Positions 11,804 through 20,852 of a stretch of DNA of 64,000 nucleotides are shown in pieces. The position numbers and the translations under genes were made by a program. The notes beneath the pieces were generated by a model. It ran no database searches. It saw only the letters and a list, made by a program, of their open reading frames with translations, and had not been told where the DNA came from. The stretch is from Prosthecomicrobium sp. N25 (GTDB lineage: Bacteria > Pseudomonadota > Alphaproteobacteria > Rhizobiales > Ancalomicrobiaceae). The stretch's first letter is position 1; the number at the start of each line of letters is the position of its first letter. The stretch is taken from the NCBI RefSeq assembly GCF_037203705.1, contig NZ_JBBCAT010000001.1:1337418-1401417 (forward strand), read 5' to 3'.

Positions 11804-13138
11804 ATGACGGAGACCTTCGACCTCGTCCTGAAGAACGGCACGGTCGCCAACCACGACGGGGTCGGCGCCCGCGACGTCGGCATCCGCGATGGCCGCATCG
11901 CCGCCCTCGGCACGATCGACCCGAGCCGCGCTGGAACCGTGATCGACTGCAAGGGCCTCCACCTGCTGCCCGGCGTCATCGACACCCAGGTGCATTTCCG
12001 CGAGCCCGGCGGCGAGCACAAGGAGGACCTGGAGACCGGGTCGCGCGCCGCCGTCCTCGGCGGCGTCACGGCCGTCTTCGAGATGCCCAACACCAATCCT
12101 CTGACGGTCACCGCCGAGACCCTGGCTGACAAGGTGGCGCGCGGGCGGCACCGGATGCATTGCGACTTCGCCTTCTGGGTCGGCGGCACCCACGACAACG
12201 TGGCCGACATCCCCGCGCTCGAGCGGCTGCCCGGCGCCGCCGGCATCAAGGTCTTCATGGGCGCCTCGACCGGCGACCTCCTGGTCAAGGACGACGCCGG
12301 CGTCTCCGCCATTCTCGGCGCCACCCGCCGGCGCGCCGCCTTCCACAGCGAGGACGAGTACCGGCTCGAGGAGCGCAAGGGGCTGCGCGTCCCCGGCGAC
12401 CCCGCCTCCCATCCGGTCTGGCGCGACGCCGAAGCCGCCATGCGCTCGACCGAGAGGCTCGTCCGCATCGCCCGCGCCACGGGCGCGCGCATCCATGTCC
12501 TGCACGTGTCGACCGCCGAGGAGATGCGATACCTGGCGGCCCATAAGGACATCGCCTCCGTCGAGGTGACGCCCCATCACCTGACCCTCTCCTCCGACGA
12601 CTACGCCCGCCTCGGCACCCTTCTGCAGATGAACCCGCCCGTCCGCGACGCCGTCCACCGCGAGGGCTGCTGGTGGGGGGTCGCGCAGGGCATCGCCGAC
12701 ATCCTCGGCTCGGATCACGCGCCCCATACCCTCGAGGAGAAGGCCAAGGCCTATCCGGCCTCGCCGTCCGGCATGCCGGGCGTCCAGACCCTGGTGCCCG
12801 TCATGCTCGACCACGTGGCCCGGGGCCGCATGACCCTCGAGCGCTTCGTCGACATGACCAGCCACGGCCCGCAGCGCCTCTTCGGCCTCGCCGGCAAGGG
12901 CCGGCTCGCGGTCGGCTACGACGCCGACGTCACGGTCGTCGACCTGAAGCGCCGCGAGACGATCACCAACGCCTGGTCCGCCTCCCGCTCCGCCTGGACC
13001 CCCTACGACGGCCTCCAGGTGACGGGCTGGCCCGTCGGCACCCTCGTGCGCGGCCGCCGGGTGATGTGGGAGGGCGAGATCGTGACGCCCTCGACCGGCG
13101 AGTCCTGCCGCTTCGGCGAGGCGCTGGCGCGCGGCTGA
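11804..13138 (+). CDS. pyrC: dihydroorotase
   Basis: Interconverts carbamoyl-aspartate and dihydroorotate in pyrimidine biosynthesis. The 444-residue amidohydrolase has the metal-binding DTQVHFREPG (HxH plus the substrate Arg) near residue 60, conserved histidines in IHVLHVSTAEE and TPHHL, and the catalytic Asp in GSDHAPHT. This is the class I, longer form; allantoinases and dihydropyrimidinases are relatives, but HFREPG and the neighbourhood favour dihydroorotase. ATG at 11804 has GGGAG about 7 bases upstream. No aspartate carbamoyltransferase gene is adjacent. Confidence 0.9.
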   Translation: MTETFDLVLKNGTVANHDGVGARDVGIRDGRIAALGTIDPSRAGTVIDCKGLHLLPGVIDTQVHFREPGGEHKEDLETGSRAAVLGGVTAVFEMPNTNPLTVTAETLADKVARGRHRMHCDFAFWVGGTHDNVADIPALERLPGAAGIKVFMGASTGDLLVKDDAGVSAILGATRRRAAFHSEDEYRLEERKGLRVPGDPASHPVWRDAEAAMRSTERLVRIARATGARIHVLHVSTAEEMRYLAAHKDIASVEVTPHHLTLSSDDYARLGTLLQMNPPVRDAVHREGCWWGVAQGIADILGSDHAPHTLEEKAKAYPASPSGMPGVQTLVPVMLDHVARGRMTLERFVDMTSHGPQRLFGLAGKGRLAVGYDADVTVVDLKRRETITNAWSASRSAWTPYDGLQVTGWPVGTLVRGRRVMWEGEIVTPSTGESCRFGEALARG

Positions 13139-13388
13139 CCCCCGCGGACCGGCCCGATGCCCGGCTGACCGGAACCATGCGGTTTCCGTGCTGGCCGTTG
13201 TAGAATGTTAGTATTGATAAAATCAGGAATATCGCACGGCGAAATTTGCGAGGAAGCGCCTAAAATTTTATTCGAAAAGGCAAGACCTCGGTGGCGGTTC
13301 GGGCCGACCCTGGACGCGCGAAACGGACAGGCAAGCCTGCACGGGCCGCGCCCGGCCGGCGGGGGTCCACCCACTCCTTCCGGCCGGG

Positions 13389-14000
13389 TCAATCCATCAG
13401 CTTGAAGTAGTGCCAGGTGCCGTCGGGACCGATCCCGACCGCATAGAAGACATACTTGCCGGCGGCTTTCATCTCCTCGTAGTCGGACGACGTAACGATC
13501 TTGTAGAGCTCGACCCGCTCCGCCGGCGTGAGGTCGCCGACCGGCCTCGCCGCGAAGGACGGCCAGACGTACATCTCCTGCGGCGAGCCCGCCTTCGTGC
13601 GCGCCCAGCCCGCCTCCAGGATGTCGGTCAGGATCGCCAGGACCTCGAGCCCTTCGCCGTCGCCGGACTGGCTCTTTAGGTACTCGACCGCGTCGCCGAC
13701 CTCGTTGACCGAGACGACCGGCGGCGTCTCGTTGCGCTGCATGACCGCCCTGAGGGCGGCGAGGTCGCCCGAATAGGCCGCCTCCAGGATTGCCTTGCGG
13801 GTCTTGGCGACGAGTGCCGGCAGGCCGTCCTCCCCGTGGCCGAGCTCCGGTCCGCCCGCCGCGCTCTTGCCGGCCGGGGGATCGACCTTGTCGGACGGGA
13901 CCGTGATCGTCTGCGTCTCGACCTTCTTGGCCGCCGCCGCCTGCGCGGCCGGCATGCCGGCGAGGACCAGAATCAGGGCGACGAGCGTCGGTCGGACCAT
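13389..14000 (-). CDS. secreted protein of unknown function
   Basis: 203 residues with a clear signal peptide (MVRPTLVALILVLAGMPAAQA) and then a soluble, acidic domain. Recognisable patches are KTRKAILEAAYSGDLAALRA, QSGDGEGLEVLAILTDILEA and the C-terminal GIGPDGTWHYFKLMD. From memory, proteins with this pattern are widespread in Rhizobiales and are annotated as hypothetical. It is divergent from the metzincin protease gene, sharing a 193-bp upstream region. The 250 bp after its stop (13139-13388) has an AT-rich patch but no convincing gene. Confidence 0.8.
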   Translation of the reverse strand: MVRPTLVALILVLAGMPAAQAAAAKKVETQTITVPSDKVDPPAGKSAAGGPELGHGEDGLPALVAKTRKAILEAAYSGDLAALRAVMQRNETPPVVSVNEVGDAVEYLKSQSGDGEGLEVLAILTDILEAGWARTKAGSPQEMYVWPSFAARPVGDLTPAERVELYKIVTSSDYEEMKAAGKYVFYAVGIGPDGTWHYFKLMD

Positions 14001-14193
14001 GTGGAAGCCCCCATCGGGATCGGGATCGCCACTCTAGCGAAGAGCGTCCGTCCCGGCCACCCCGGCGGCACCGGCCGCGGGACCGCACCGTGAGGTTAGG
14101 TTTTCGGCAGTTGCAGCAAGAGTTGAGTGAAGGCGGCGAGACTTCCTTTAACTCTTCTCCGCATCCTCCGGGGATCGTCCGATGGAGTTCCCC

Positions 14194-15525
14194 ATGGTTC
14201 TGCGTGCCCGTTGCCAGCTGCTCGCCTTCGTGTTCGTGGCCGGCGCCCTCCTGGCCCCCGCATCGGCCGGGGCCGCCGACGGCCTCCTGCAGCCCGCCCG
14301 CGGCGAGGCCGGCGTCACCCGGTCGAAGTCGATCGTGCCCAACGCGCGCCGCCACCGCATCGTCGAGGTCGACGCGAGCGCCCTGGCGGCCACGGTCGCC
14401 CCGCTCGGCATGGACAACGACCCGCGGCGCGCCGAGAAGGTGCCGCCCGCGAGCGCCACCGTGGCGATCGAGCTCTTCCCCGACCTGGCCGTCACCCTGG
14501 AGCGGGAAGCCGTCGAGGCGGCCCCGACCGGCGGCTTCGCCTGGACCGGCCGCGCCAAGGGCAGGCGGACCGCCTTCGCGAGCCTGGTCGTCAAGGACGG
14601 CCGCATCACCGGCGTGGTGGAGACGGACGGCCGCATCTTCCGCATCGATCCCGTGCCGAACTCGGCCAACCATCAGGTGACTGAGCTCGATCCGGCGTCC
14701 TACAAGCGCGACCTGCACCGGGACCTGCCCGGCTCCGCCGACGACATGGGTCGGAAGAAGAAGAAGCCGAAGCCGGCCAAGCCCGGCACGACGACGCCGC
14801 CGACCACGACCCCCCCGACCACGTCCACCAACACCGACATCAAGGTCCTGATCGCCTATACGCCCCAGGCCGCCGCCAAGGTGTCCGATATCCAGGCGCA
14901 GGCGCAGCTCGCCATCACGCTCGCCAACGCGGCCTTCCAGCGCAGCGGCGTCAAGATCACCTACACCCTCGTCGGTACCGTGGCGGCCTCGAGCTACAAC
15001 GAGACGGCCGGCAGCTACGGCGACGTCCTCGACGACCTCACCGGCGGCGCCAGCGGTCTCGCCAACGTCGCGACCCAGCGCAATGCCCTGCAGGCCGACC
15101 TGGTCTCCCTCCTCGTCGCCCGCAACGAATATTGCGGCGTGGCCTGGGTGGTGCCGGACCCGGATTCCGGCAGCGCCGCCTGGGGAACCTCGGTGGTCAG
15201 CGTCGACTGCGTGTCGAACAACACCTTCTCGCACGAGACCGGCCACAACATGGGGCTCTATCACGACCGCTACGTCGAGAGCTCGGCCCCCAATTCCGTC
15301 TACAACTTCGGCTACGTCGACGTCACGGCCCGCTTCCGGGACATCATGTCCTATCCGGACAAGTGCAGCGCGAGCCGGGTGACCTGCACCCGGATCCCGT
15401 ACTTCTCGACACCGCTCGTGAACTACAACGGCGTGCCGGTCGGAATCCCGCAGGGCTCGGCCGGCGCCGCCGACGGTGTGCGCAAGCTCAACGAGAACGC
15501 CACCGGGATCGCCGGCTACCGCTGA
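14194..15525 (+). CDS. secreted metzincin-type zinc metalloprotease
   Basis: 443 residues. A signal peptide ending near ASAGAADG is followed by a ~180-residue N-terminal domain (probably a prodomain), then a lysine-rich and Thr/Pro-rich linker (about residues 188-212), then the catalytic domain. The extended zinc motif HETGHNMGLYHD begins at His347; its Glu is the catalytic base and three His bind zinc. A Met-turn (DIMSYPDKC) around residue 385 completes the metzincin pattern, resembling reprolysin/M12B-like proteases. Several Cys flank the motif (EYCG, VDCV, DKCS, VTCT) and could form disulfides. GGAG six bases before the ATG at 14194 favours this start over one four codons upstream. Substrate unknown. 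Confidence 0.88.
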   Translation: MVLRARCQLLAFVFVAGALLAPASAGAADGLLQPARGEAGVTRSKSIVPNARRHRIVEVDASALAATVAPLGMDNDPRRAEKVPPASATVAIELFPDLAVTLEREAVEAAPTGGFAWTGRAKGRRTAFASLVVKDGRITGVVETDGRIFRIDPVPNSANHQVTELDPASYKRDLHRDLPGSADDMGRKKKKPKPAKPGTTTPPTTTPPTTSTNTDIKVLIAYTPQAAAKVSDIQAQAQLAITLANAAFQRSGVKITYTLVGTVAASSYNETAGSYGDVLDDLTGGASGLANVATQRNALQADLVSLLVARNEYCGVAWVVPDPDSGSAAWGTSVVSVDCVSNNTFSHETGHNMGLYHDRYVESSAPNSVYNFGYVDVTARFRDIMSYPDKCSASRVTCTRIPYFSTPLVNYNGVPVGIPQGSAGAADGVRKLNENATGIAGYR

Positions 15526-15669
15526 ACGGCGCGGAAGCGGCAGTCCGTCCCGGGGCGGGCTCCGCGCGATGGAATCTTGGTCAGCCCATTTTGCGGGCGC
15601 CAAGGAACGGTTGCCGCCCGTGACGCCTTGTTCTAACTCTACCCGACGGCAGGGGGAACGAGGCGGACG

Positions 15670-16305
15670 GTGCTCGACATCTGGCTGTTTCTGAAGGGCA
15701 TCGGCATCGGCATCCTGTTCTCCGCGCCGGTCGGGCCAGTGAACATCATGTGCATCCAGCTGGCGTTCCGGCGCGGGTTCCTCGCCGGCTTCGCGGCCGG
15801 GGTCGGCGCGGTGATGGCGGACGGCCTCTTTGCCGCCATGGCGGCCTACGGCGTCACCGCCTTCGCGGACTTTGTGGTCGGCTGGTCCACCGTCTTCCAG
15901 GTCGTCGGCGGCGTCGTCCTGATCCTGTTCGGGATCGGCATCATCCGCAGTCATCCCCACCTGGACGACGGGCCCGTCAAGGCCGGCAATCCGGTCTCCA
16001 CCGCGCTCGCCGCCTTCGGGATGACGATCACCAACCCGGCCACGATCCTGGGCTTCATCGCGGTGTTCGGGTCGCTCGGGGAGTTCGCGCCGGACCCGGG
16101 CGACTATCTCGGCGCCAGTGCGCTGGTCGCCGGCGTGCTGGCCGGCGGCGCCGCCTGGTGGTTCCTGGTGGCCAGCCTGGTTTCCCTGGTGAGGACCCGG
16201 ATGACGGACCGCGCGCTGGAGACGGTCAACCACGGCGCGGGCGCGCTGCTGGTCCTGTTCGGCACGGTCCTGATCGGCCGCATCGCGCTCCTGCACGTGG
16301 CCTGA
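15670..16305 (+). CDS. LysE/RhtB family exporter
   Basis: A 211-residue inner-membrane protein with about six hydrophobic segments. The N-terminus LFSAPVGPVNIMCIQLAFRR is the family's conserved Pro/Gly loop after TM1, and MTITNPATILGFIAVF matches the central NP motif. LysE family members export amino acids or related small molecules; the substrate cannot be told. It starts with GTG (15670), supported by GAGG six bases upstream. It follows the protease gene by 144 bp, too far to call an operon. Confidence 0.85.
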   Translation: MLDIWLFLKGIGIGILFSAPVGPVNIMCIQLAFRRGFLAGFAAGVGAVMADGLFAAMAAYGVTAFADFVVGWSTVFQVVGGVVLILFGIGIIRSHPHLDDGPVKAGNPVSTALAAFGMTITNPATILGFIAVFGSLGEFAPDPGDYLGASALVAGVLAGGAAWWFLVASLVSLVRTRMTDRALETVNHGAGALLVLFGTVLIGRIALLHVA

Positions 16306-16336
16306 GGAGCGTCTCCGGCCCGGGCGGGCCTCCGCC

Positions 16337-16582
16337 TCACTGCCAGTGGCGCGGGATCGAGTATTCGCCGCCCATGATGCGGTCGGGCAGCCGCTTGGCG
16401 AGGTCCGCGACGGCGGCCTCGCCGTAGGCGGAGACGAGCTCGGTGAACACCGCGAAGAGCGCCGCCTGAGTCACGATCTCGTATTCGATGCCCTCGGCCG
16501 CCGCTTCCGCCATGGCGTCGCTGACGATGTCGAAGGCGGCTCGCTTCTTGTCTGCAATCGAGTCCGCCGCGTCGTCCAGCAT
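16337..16582 (-). CDS. small conserved-looking protein of unknown function
   Basis: 81 residues, acidic and predicted helical, no signal peptide or membrane segment (MLDDAADSIADKKRAAFDIV at the N-terminus, YSIPRHWQ at the C-terminus). AGGTGA eight bases before the ATG is a strong ribosome binding site and codon use matches neighbours, so I regard it as a real gene. It converges with the LysE gene, 31 bp between stops. No family recognised. Confidence 0.7.
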   Translation of the reverse strand: MLDDAADSIADKKRAAFDIVSDAMAEAAAEGIEYEIVTQAALFAVFTELVSAYGEAAVADLAKRLPDRIMGGEYSIPRHWQ

Positions 16583-16826
16583 CGGGTCACCTGGTCCTCT
16601 CGCGGGGTGTCTGGCCCGCTCCTTGGGTGGCGAATCCTTAGCACGCCCATCCGTGTCAGACTTGGTTTACCGACGGACAACGTTAAATTTCCCTAACCTT
16701 TGTATAGGAATGGTTAACGCGATCGCACACGGGCCGGTGTGTCCCGCGTGCAAGGCCGCGGGGCCGCTGCGGCAGCCCGGTTCCGGGTCTCCGACGATGT
16801 GGGTTAACGGCGCGCGCGAGCCCGCG

Positions 16827-17249
16827 TCAGGGCCGGCCGTAGCGCACCACGATCTCGCGCGAGATGCGGGACCCTTCGGCAAGATAGCGGTCGATGATCT
16901 CGCTCGCGGCCGGCGTGCAGGTCCGGTAGATCTCGGAGAGAGACCGATAGCTCTGGTTGAAGCGGTCGACGATTCGCCGCCGCTCCTCCGGGCCGGGATC
17001 CTCCGCGGCCAGGAGGGCGCTCATCTTTTGCCGCCAGACCTGGGGCTCGTTCGCGCCGCACAGCGGCCGCAGGTGGTGCAGCGCGCCCATGATCTCCGCC
17101 AGGCGAAGGATCTGGTCGACATAGGGCGGCTCGCCCGGCGCCGCCCCCGCAGCCGGCGTGGCGGCGAGCTCGGCCAGCCCGAGCGCCAGCAGCCCGGCCG
17201 TCCAGCCCCTGAAGCGCCTCGCCGCCCCTATGCGACGGTCGATCGCCAT
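16827..17249 (-). CDS. TIGR02301 family secreted protein
   Basis: 140 residues with an N-terminal hydrophobic signal (GWTAGLLALGLAELAATPAA) and the family's typical sequence: DQILRLAEIMGALHHLRPLC, then FNQSYRSLSEIYRTCTPAAS and a C-terminal SREIVVRYGRP. Two conserved Cys could pair in the periplasm. Function is not known for the family. GGGAG before the ATG at 17249 supports the start. It lies 53 bp downstream of the Nudix gene and is probably the last gene of that operon. Confidence 0.85.
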   Translation of the reverse strand: MAIDRRIGAARRFRGWTAGLLALGLAELAATPAAGAAPGEPPYVDQILRLAEIMGALHHLRPLCGANEPQVWRQKMSALLAAEDPGPEERRRIVDRFNQSYRSLSEIYRTCTPAASEIIDRYLAEGSRISREIVVRYGRP

Positions 17250-17302
17250 CCGTCTCTCTCCCGGGCCCGCCGAACCTGTCCCGCGCCGTGAATAGCCGAT
17301 TT

Positions 17303-17764
17303 TCACGGCTGCGCGCCACCGGTCAGTCGCCGCGTCCCGAGAATATACGGGACCACGCCCGCCACCAGCGGCCTGTCCTCCAGACGGTCCGCCGCCACCC
17401 ACGCGACCGCGTCGGCGTCGTCGCCCGCCCGCGCCTCCCCGGCGAGCCAGCGCGCTCCGAAGACGGCGAGGACCACGTGGCCGCGGACGCCGCCCGCTCC
17501 GTCCGGCATGATCAGTTCGCGCAGCGTGCTGAAGCCCAGGATCTCGCAGTCGACCCCGGTCTCCTCGGCGACCTCCCGCCGCGCCGCCGCCTCGAGGCTC
17601 TCGCCGAACTCCACCTTGCCGCCGACCGGGCTCCACAGTCCCTTCGACGGCTCCCGCCCGCGCCGGACGAGCAGGACCTCGTCGCCGCGCCACACCGACA
17701 CGCTGACCCCGAGCACGGGCCTGCCGGCGGCCATCGCCGCGACGGTGGATTGGGATGAGGTCAT
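17303..17764 (-). CDS. Nudix hydrolase
   Basis: A 153-residue nucleoside-diphosphate-X hydrolase with a complete Nudix box, GGKVEFGESLEAAARREVAEETGV (start at about residue 44), including the REVAEE metal-binding Glu residues. Family members hydrolyse nucleotide sugars, oxidised nucleotides, dinucleotide cofactors and the like; GRPVLGVSVSVWRGDEVLLV at the start is the ADP-ribose/MutT-like form. Start at MTSSQSTVAAM is preferred; MAAGRPVLG, 10 codons in, is possible. It sits between the unknown protein gene (22 bp away) and the TIGR02301 gene. Confidence 0.87.
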   Translation of the reverse strand: MTSSQSTVAAMAAGRPVLGVSVSVWRGDEVLLVRRGREPSKGLWSPVGGKVEFGESLEAAARREVAEETGVDCEILGFSTLRELIMPDGAGGVRGHVVLAVFGARWLAGEARAGDDADAVAWVAADRLEDRPLVAGVVPYILGTRRLTGGAQP

Positions 17765-17786
17765 GGGCGTGCCGCAGGCTCGACGT

Positions 17787-18317
17787 TCAGTGGAAGAGTT
17801 CGTCGATCGTATCCTGGGCATCCGCCTCGATGAAGATGTCGTCGGCTTCCGACGGGCCGGCACCGTTCACGATGCCGCTGGCCTTGGAGATGAGAGGCTT
17901 CAGCCGCAGGGAGACGAGGACGTGCAGCGCCTCGACGGTCCGCGGATCGGCGGCGTCGCCCTCCGCCAGGAGCCTCTGGGCGTCGCCCATCGCGGCATCG
18001 AGCTCGCCGACGACCGCGTCGAAGTCCTCCCGCACCCCCTCGGGCGCGGCGTGGTAGGCCGCGACGGCGAGTTCACGCTCGCGGAAATGCGCCTGCGCGA
18101 AGTAGGCGGGGTACGACAACGGCGCCCAGGCGGCGATCTCCTCGGCGCATTCCGGCATGTCCGGGATCATGTCCAGGAGCATCACGATCGTGTTGAAGTG
18201 GTTGAGATAGTCGGTGGCGAGCCGGGTCACCGGATTGATGTTGGCGGCCGCCAGCACCGCCGGCGCGAGGCGATCGGCCGGGATCCCGTCCCGCTGCGGC
18301 GCCGCCCCCCGTGCCAT
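17787..18317 (-). CDS. protein of unknown function, first gene of the Nudix operon
   Basis: 176 residues, mostly helical, no membrane segment. The core contains ANINPVTRLATDYLNHFNTI and DMIPDMPECAEEIAAWAPLS; the C-terminus is strongly acidic (EADDIFIEADAQDTIDELF). AAGGGGG eight bases before the ATG at 18317 supports this start over a start six codons upstream. It is followed after 22 bp by the Nudix hydrolase. I do not recognise the family; similar proteins probably occur in related genera. Confidence 0.7.
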   Translation of the reverse strand: MARGAAPQRDGIPADRLAPAVLAAANINPVTRLATDYLNHFNTIVMLLDMIPDMPECAEEIAAWAPLSYPAYFAQAHFRERELAVAAYHAAPEGVREDFDAVVGELDAAMGDAQRLLAEGDAADPRTVEALHVLVSLRLKPLISKASGIVNGAGPSEADDIFIEADAQDTIDELFH

Positions 18318-18451
18318 CGATCGCCCCCTTGCCATCCCGGTCCGACTCTCCACGATATCGGTTTCGATTTCGCTTACGTTGCGGACGGCTCCGGCGGTTT
18401 GTGACGGGGCCGGCGGCAACCTATATCGGGGATCGAGACGGGAGAGCCATC

Positions 18452-19240
18452 ATGTGCGGCCGCTATGTCCTGACCGCCACGCCCGAGGAGATCCGGCGGC
18501 TCTTCCGCTACGCGGAGCAGCCGAACTTCCCGCCGCGCTACAACATCGCGCCGACCCAGCCGATCGCGATCGTCGCCGGCGAGGGCGGGACGCCGCACTT
18601 CCTCCTCGCCCGCTGGGGCTTCGTCCCGTCCTGGGTCGAGGACCCGAAGTCCTTCTCGCTGATCATCAACGCCCGCGCCGAGACGGCCCCGGAGAAGCCC
18701 TCCTTCCGGGCCGCCATGCGCCACCGGCGCTGCCTCGTGCCCGCCTCCGGCTTCTACGAGTGGCGGCGCACGCCGGCCGGCAAGCAGCCCTTCTTCATCC
18801 GCCCCCGCCACGGCGGCGCGGTCGCCTTCGCGGGGCTGTGGGAGACCTGGTCGGGCAAGGACGGGTCCGAGATCGACACCGCCGCCGTCCTGACCGTGCC
18901 CGCCAACCGCCTGGTCGGCCGCATCCATGACCGCATGCCCGCCGTCGTGCTGCCGGAGAATTTCGACCGCTGGCTCGATTGCCGCGGCGTCGACGTGCGC
19001 GAGGCCATGACCCTGATCGAGCCGGTTCCGGACGACTTCTTCGAATGCGTGCCGGTGTCCGAGCGGGTCAACAAGGTCGCCAACGACGACCTGCGCTGCA
19101 TCGAAGGCCTCGCCGAGCCGCTGTCGCCGGACGAGCCGCAGACCGCCGAGGCGGTCGTCGAGGCGGCCGCGGAGCCCGCCCCCCGCCCCGCGCGTCCGCG
19201 CCGCGCGAAGGCCTCCAGCGGACAGATGGACCTCTTCTGA
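18452..19240 (+). CDS. SOS response-associated peptidase, HMCES/YedK family
   Basis: Forms a covalent shield on abasic sites in single-stranded DNA through its N-terminal cysteine. The 262-residue protein begins MCGRY, so Cys2 is exposed after Met removal. It has the family blocks RYNIAPTQP, RWGFVPSW, INARAET, RCLVPASGFYEW and the conserved His in VGRIHDRMP. An extra C-terminal tail of about 45 residues rich in Ala/Pro/Arg ends in GQMDLF, which resembles a clamp-binding peptide (Q..L/M..LF); that reading is speculative. GGGAGAG precedes the ATG. No LexA box was identified in the short upstream region. Confidence 0.92.
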   Translation: MCGRYVLTATPEEIRRLFRYAEQPNFPPRYNIAPTQPIAIVAGEGGTPHFLLARWGFVPSWVEDPKSFSLIINARAETAPEKPSFRAAMRHRRCLVPASGFYEWRRTPAGKQPFFIRPRHGGAVAFAGLWETWSGKDGSEIDTAAVLTVPANRLVGRIHDRMPAVVLPENFDRWLDCRGVDVREAMTLIEPVPDDFFECVPVSERVNKVANDDLRCIEGLAEPLSPDEPQTAEAVVEAAAEPAPRPARPRRAKASSGQMDLF

Positions 19241-19255
19241 CCGGCGGAGCCCCGC

Positions 19256-20689
19256 TCAGATGACCCGGCCCGGGTTCAGGATGCCGGCCGGGTCGAGCGT
19301 CGCCTTCAGCCGGCGCATCAGGGCGATCTCGACCGGGCTGCGCACCCCGGGCAGCAGGTCCCGCTTCAGCCGCCCGACCCCGTGCTCCGCCGCGATCGAC
19401 CCGCCCATCCGGGTCGCGATGCCGTGCACGACGGCGTTCATCTCGTCCCAGCGCGCCAGGAACGCCGCCTTGTCGCCGCCGACGGGCTGGCTGACGTTGA
19501 AGTGGATGTTGCCGTCGCCGAGATGGCCGAAGGGCACCGGCCGGCAGCCCGGCACCAGCGCGCCGACCGCCGCCTCCGCCTCCGCGATGAAGGCCGGAAC
19601 CGCGGCGAGCGGCACGGAGACGTCGTGCTTGATCGACCCGCCCTCGTATTTCTGCACCTCCGACAGCCCGTGCCGCAGCCGCCAGAAGTCGCGCGCCTGC
19701 GCCAGCGAGCCCGCGATCGTGGCGTCGAGCACCAGCCCGGCCGTGAGCCCGTCCTCCAGGATCGTCTCCATCAGGGCGCGCGCCTCCGCGTCCGTCGTCC
19801 CCACCGAGACCTCCACGAGGAGGTACCAGGGCGGCGCGGAGGGGAGGGGGTCGCGAGTGCCCGGCAGGTGCCTGAGGGCGAAGTCGACCAGCATCCGCGG
19901 CATGGCCTCGAAGGCGGTCAGTTGCGTCCCGGCCCGGCCCTTGGCGAGCGCCAGGAGGCTCAGCGCCGCCTCCGGCGCCTCGACCCCGACGACGGCCACC
20001 TCCTGCGCCTTCGGCTTGGCGAAGAGCTTCAGCACTGCCGCCGTGATGACGCCGAGCGTGCCCTCCGTGCCGAGGAACAGCCCCTTCATGTCGTAGCCGG
20101 CATTGTCCTTGCGCAGCGCCCGGAGCCCGTCCAGCACCTCCCCGGTCGGCAGCACGACCTCCAGCCCGAGCACGAGATCCTTGGCGTTGCCGTAGGCGAG
20201 CACGCCCGTGCCCCCCGCGTTGGTCGAGAGATTGCCGCCGATCGTGCAGCTTCCCTGGCTCCCGAGGCTCAGCGGGAACAGGCGGTCCGCCGCCTCGGCG
20301 GCGGCCTGCACGCGCTCCAGCACGACGCCGGCTTCCGCCACCAGCGTGTCGCTCGCCGGATCGACGGCCCGGATCCGGTCGAGACGGCCGAGCGACAGCA
20401 CGATCTCGGCGCCGGACCGGTCCGGCACCTGCGCCCCGACCAGCCCCGTGTTCCCGCCCTGCGGCACCACCGCCGTCCCGGTCTCGCTGGCGAGCGCCAG
20501 GATGGCGGCCACCTCGGCGGTCGAGCCCGGCCGCAGCACCATGGGGGAGACGCCCTCGTAGAGGTCGCGCCACTCCACGAGATACGGCCTCATGGCGTCG
20601 GGCTCGGTCACCACGTGGCGAGGCCCGACGATCGCGGCGAAGCGCTCCAGGAGGGCGGGGGAGGGCGGGGTGCGGGTGGACTCGGTCAT
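19256..20689 (-). CDS. FAD-binding oxidoreductase, D-2-hydroxyacid dehydrogenase family
   Basis: A 477-residue flavoprotein of the GlcD / D-2-hydroxyglutarate dehydrogenase group, which oxidises D-2-hydroxyacids to 2-oxoacids. The N-terminal PCMH-type FAD domain has VVPQGGNTGLVGAQVP and SLGSQGSCTIGGNLSTNAGG. The C-terminal domain has SIKHDVSVPLAAVP, the metal-binding GHLGDGNIHFN and EHGVGRLKRD, and ends with LDPAGILNPGRVI. Length and these motifs best fit D-2-hydroxyglutarate dehydrogenase; D-lactate dehydrogenase is the main alternative. It converges on the HMCES gene with 15 bp between stops and is divergent from fabI. Confidence 0.87.
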   Translation of the reverse strand: MTESTRTPPSPALLERFAAIVGPRHVVTEPDAMRPYLVEWRDLYEGVSPMVLRPGSTAEVAAILALASETGTAVVPQGGNTGLVGAQVPDRSGAEIVLSLGRLDRIRAVDPASDTLVAEAGVVLERVQAAAEAADRLFPLSLGSQGSCTIGGNLSTNAGGTGVLAYGNAKDLVLGLEVVLPTGEVLDGLRALRKDNAGYDMKGLFLGTEGTLGVITAAVLKLFAKPKAQEVAVVGVEAPEAALSLLALAKGRAGTQLTAFEAMPRMLVDFALRHLPGTRDPLPSAPPWYLLVEVSVGTTDAEARALMETILEDGLTAGLVLDATIAGSLAQARDFWRLRHGLSEVQKYEGGSIKHDVSVPLAAVPAFIAEAEAAVGALVPGCRPVPFGHLGDGNIHFNVSQPVGGDKAAFLARWDEMNAVVHGIATRMGGSIAAEHGVGRLKRDLLPGVRSPVEIALMRRLKATLDPAGILNPGRVI

Positions 20690-20852
20690 GGTCGGATCTT
20701 AGGAGGCCGGACCCGCCTCGTCGATGCCCGCACGGACTGCAAGATTTCGGTTACAAGACGTGATCCCGCCCTCGCCTTGCGAGGGAGCGCGGCCCTATGT
20801 CATAGGAACCCCTCGATCGGCGGCGTTGGAACGGGAACGGGGATCTGAATCG

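Noticed and set aside
13205-13405. A 66-codon frame in the pyrC/secreted-protein gap
   Set aside because: No ribosome binding site, runs into the end of the next gene, and the second half is Pro/Gly/Arg noise.
13003-16296. A 1,097-codon open frame on the minus strand across pyrC end, secreted protein, protease and LysE genes
   Set aside because: It is antisense to well-supported genes; in very GC-rich DNA such long empty frames are common. Its translation is Arg/Gly/His-rich with no fold.
16711-16830. An ATG frame with a CPAC motif in the AT-rich gap at 16.7 kb
   Set aside because: Continues as antisense of the TIGR02301 gene without a stop; the CPAC is likely chance.
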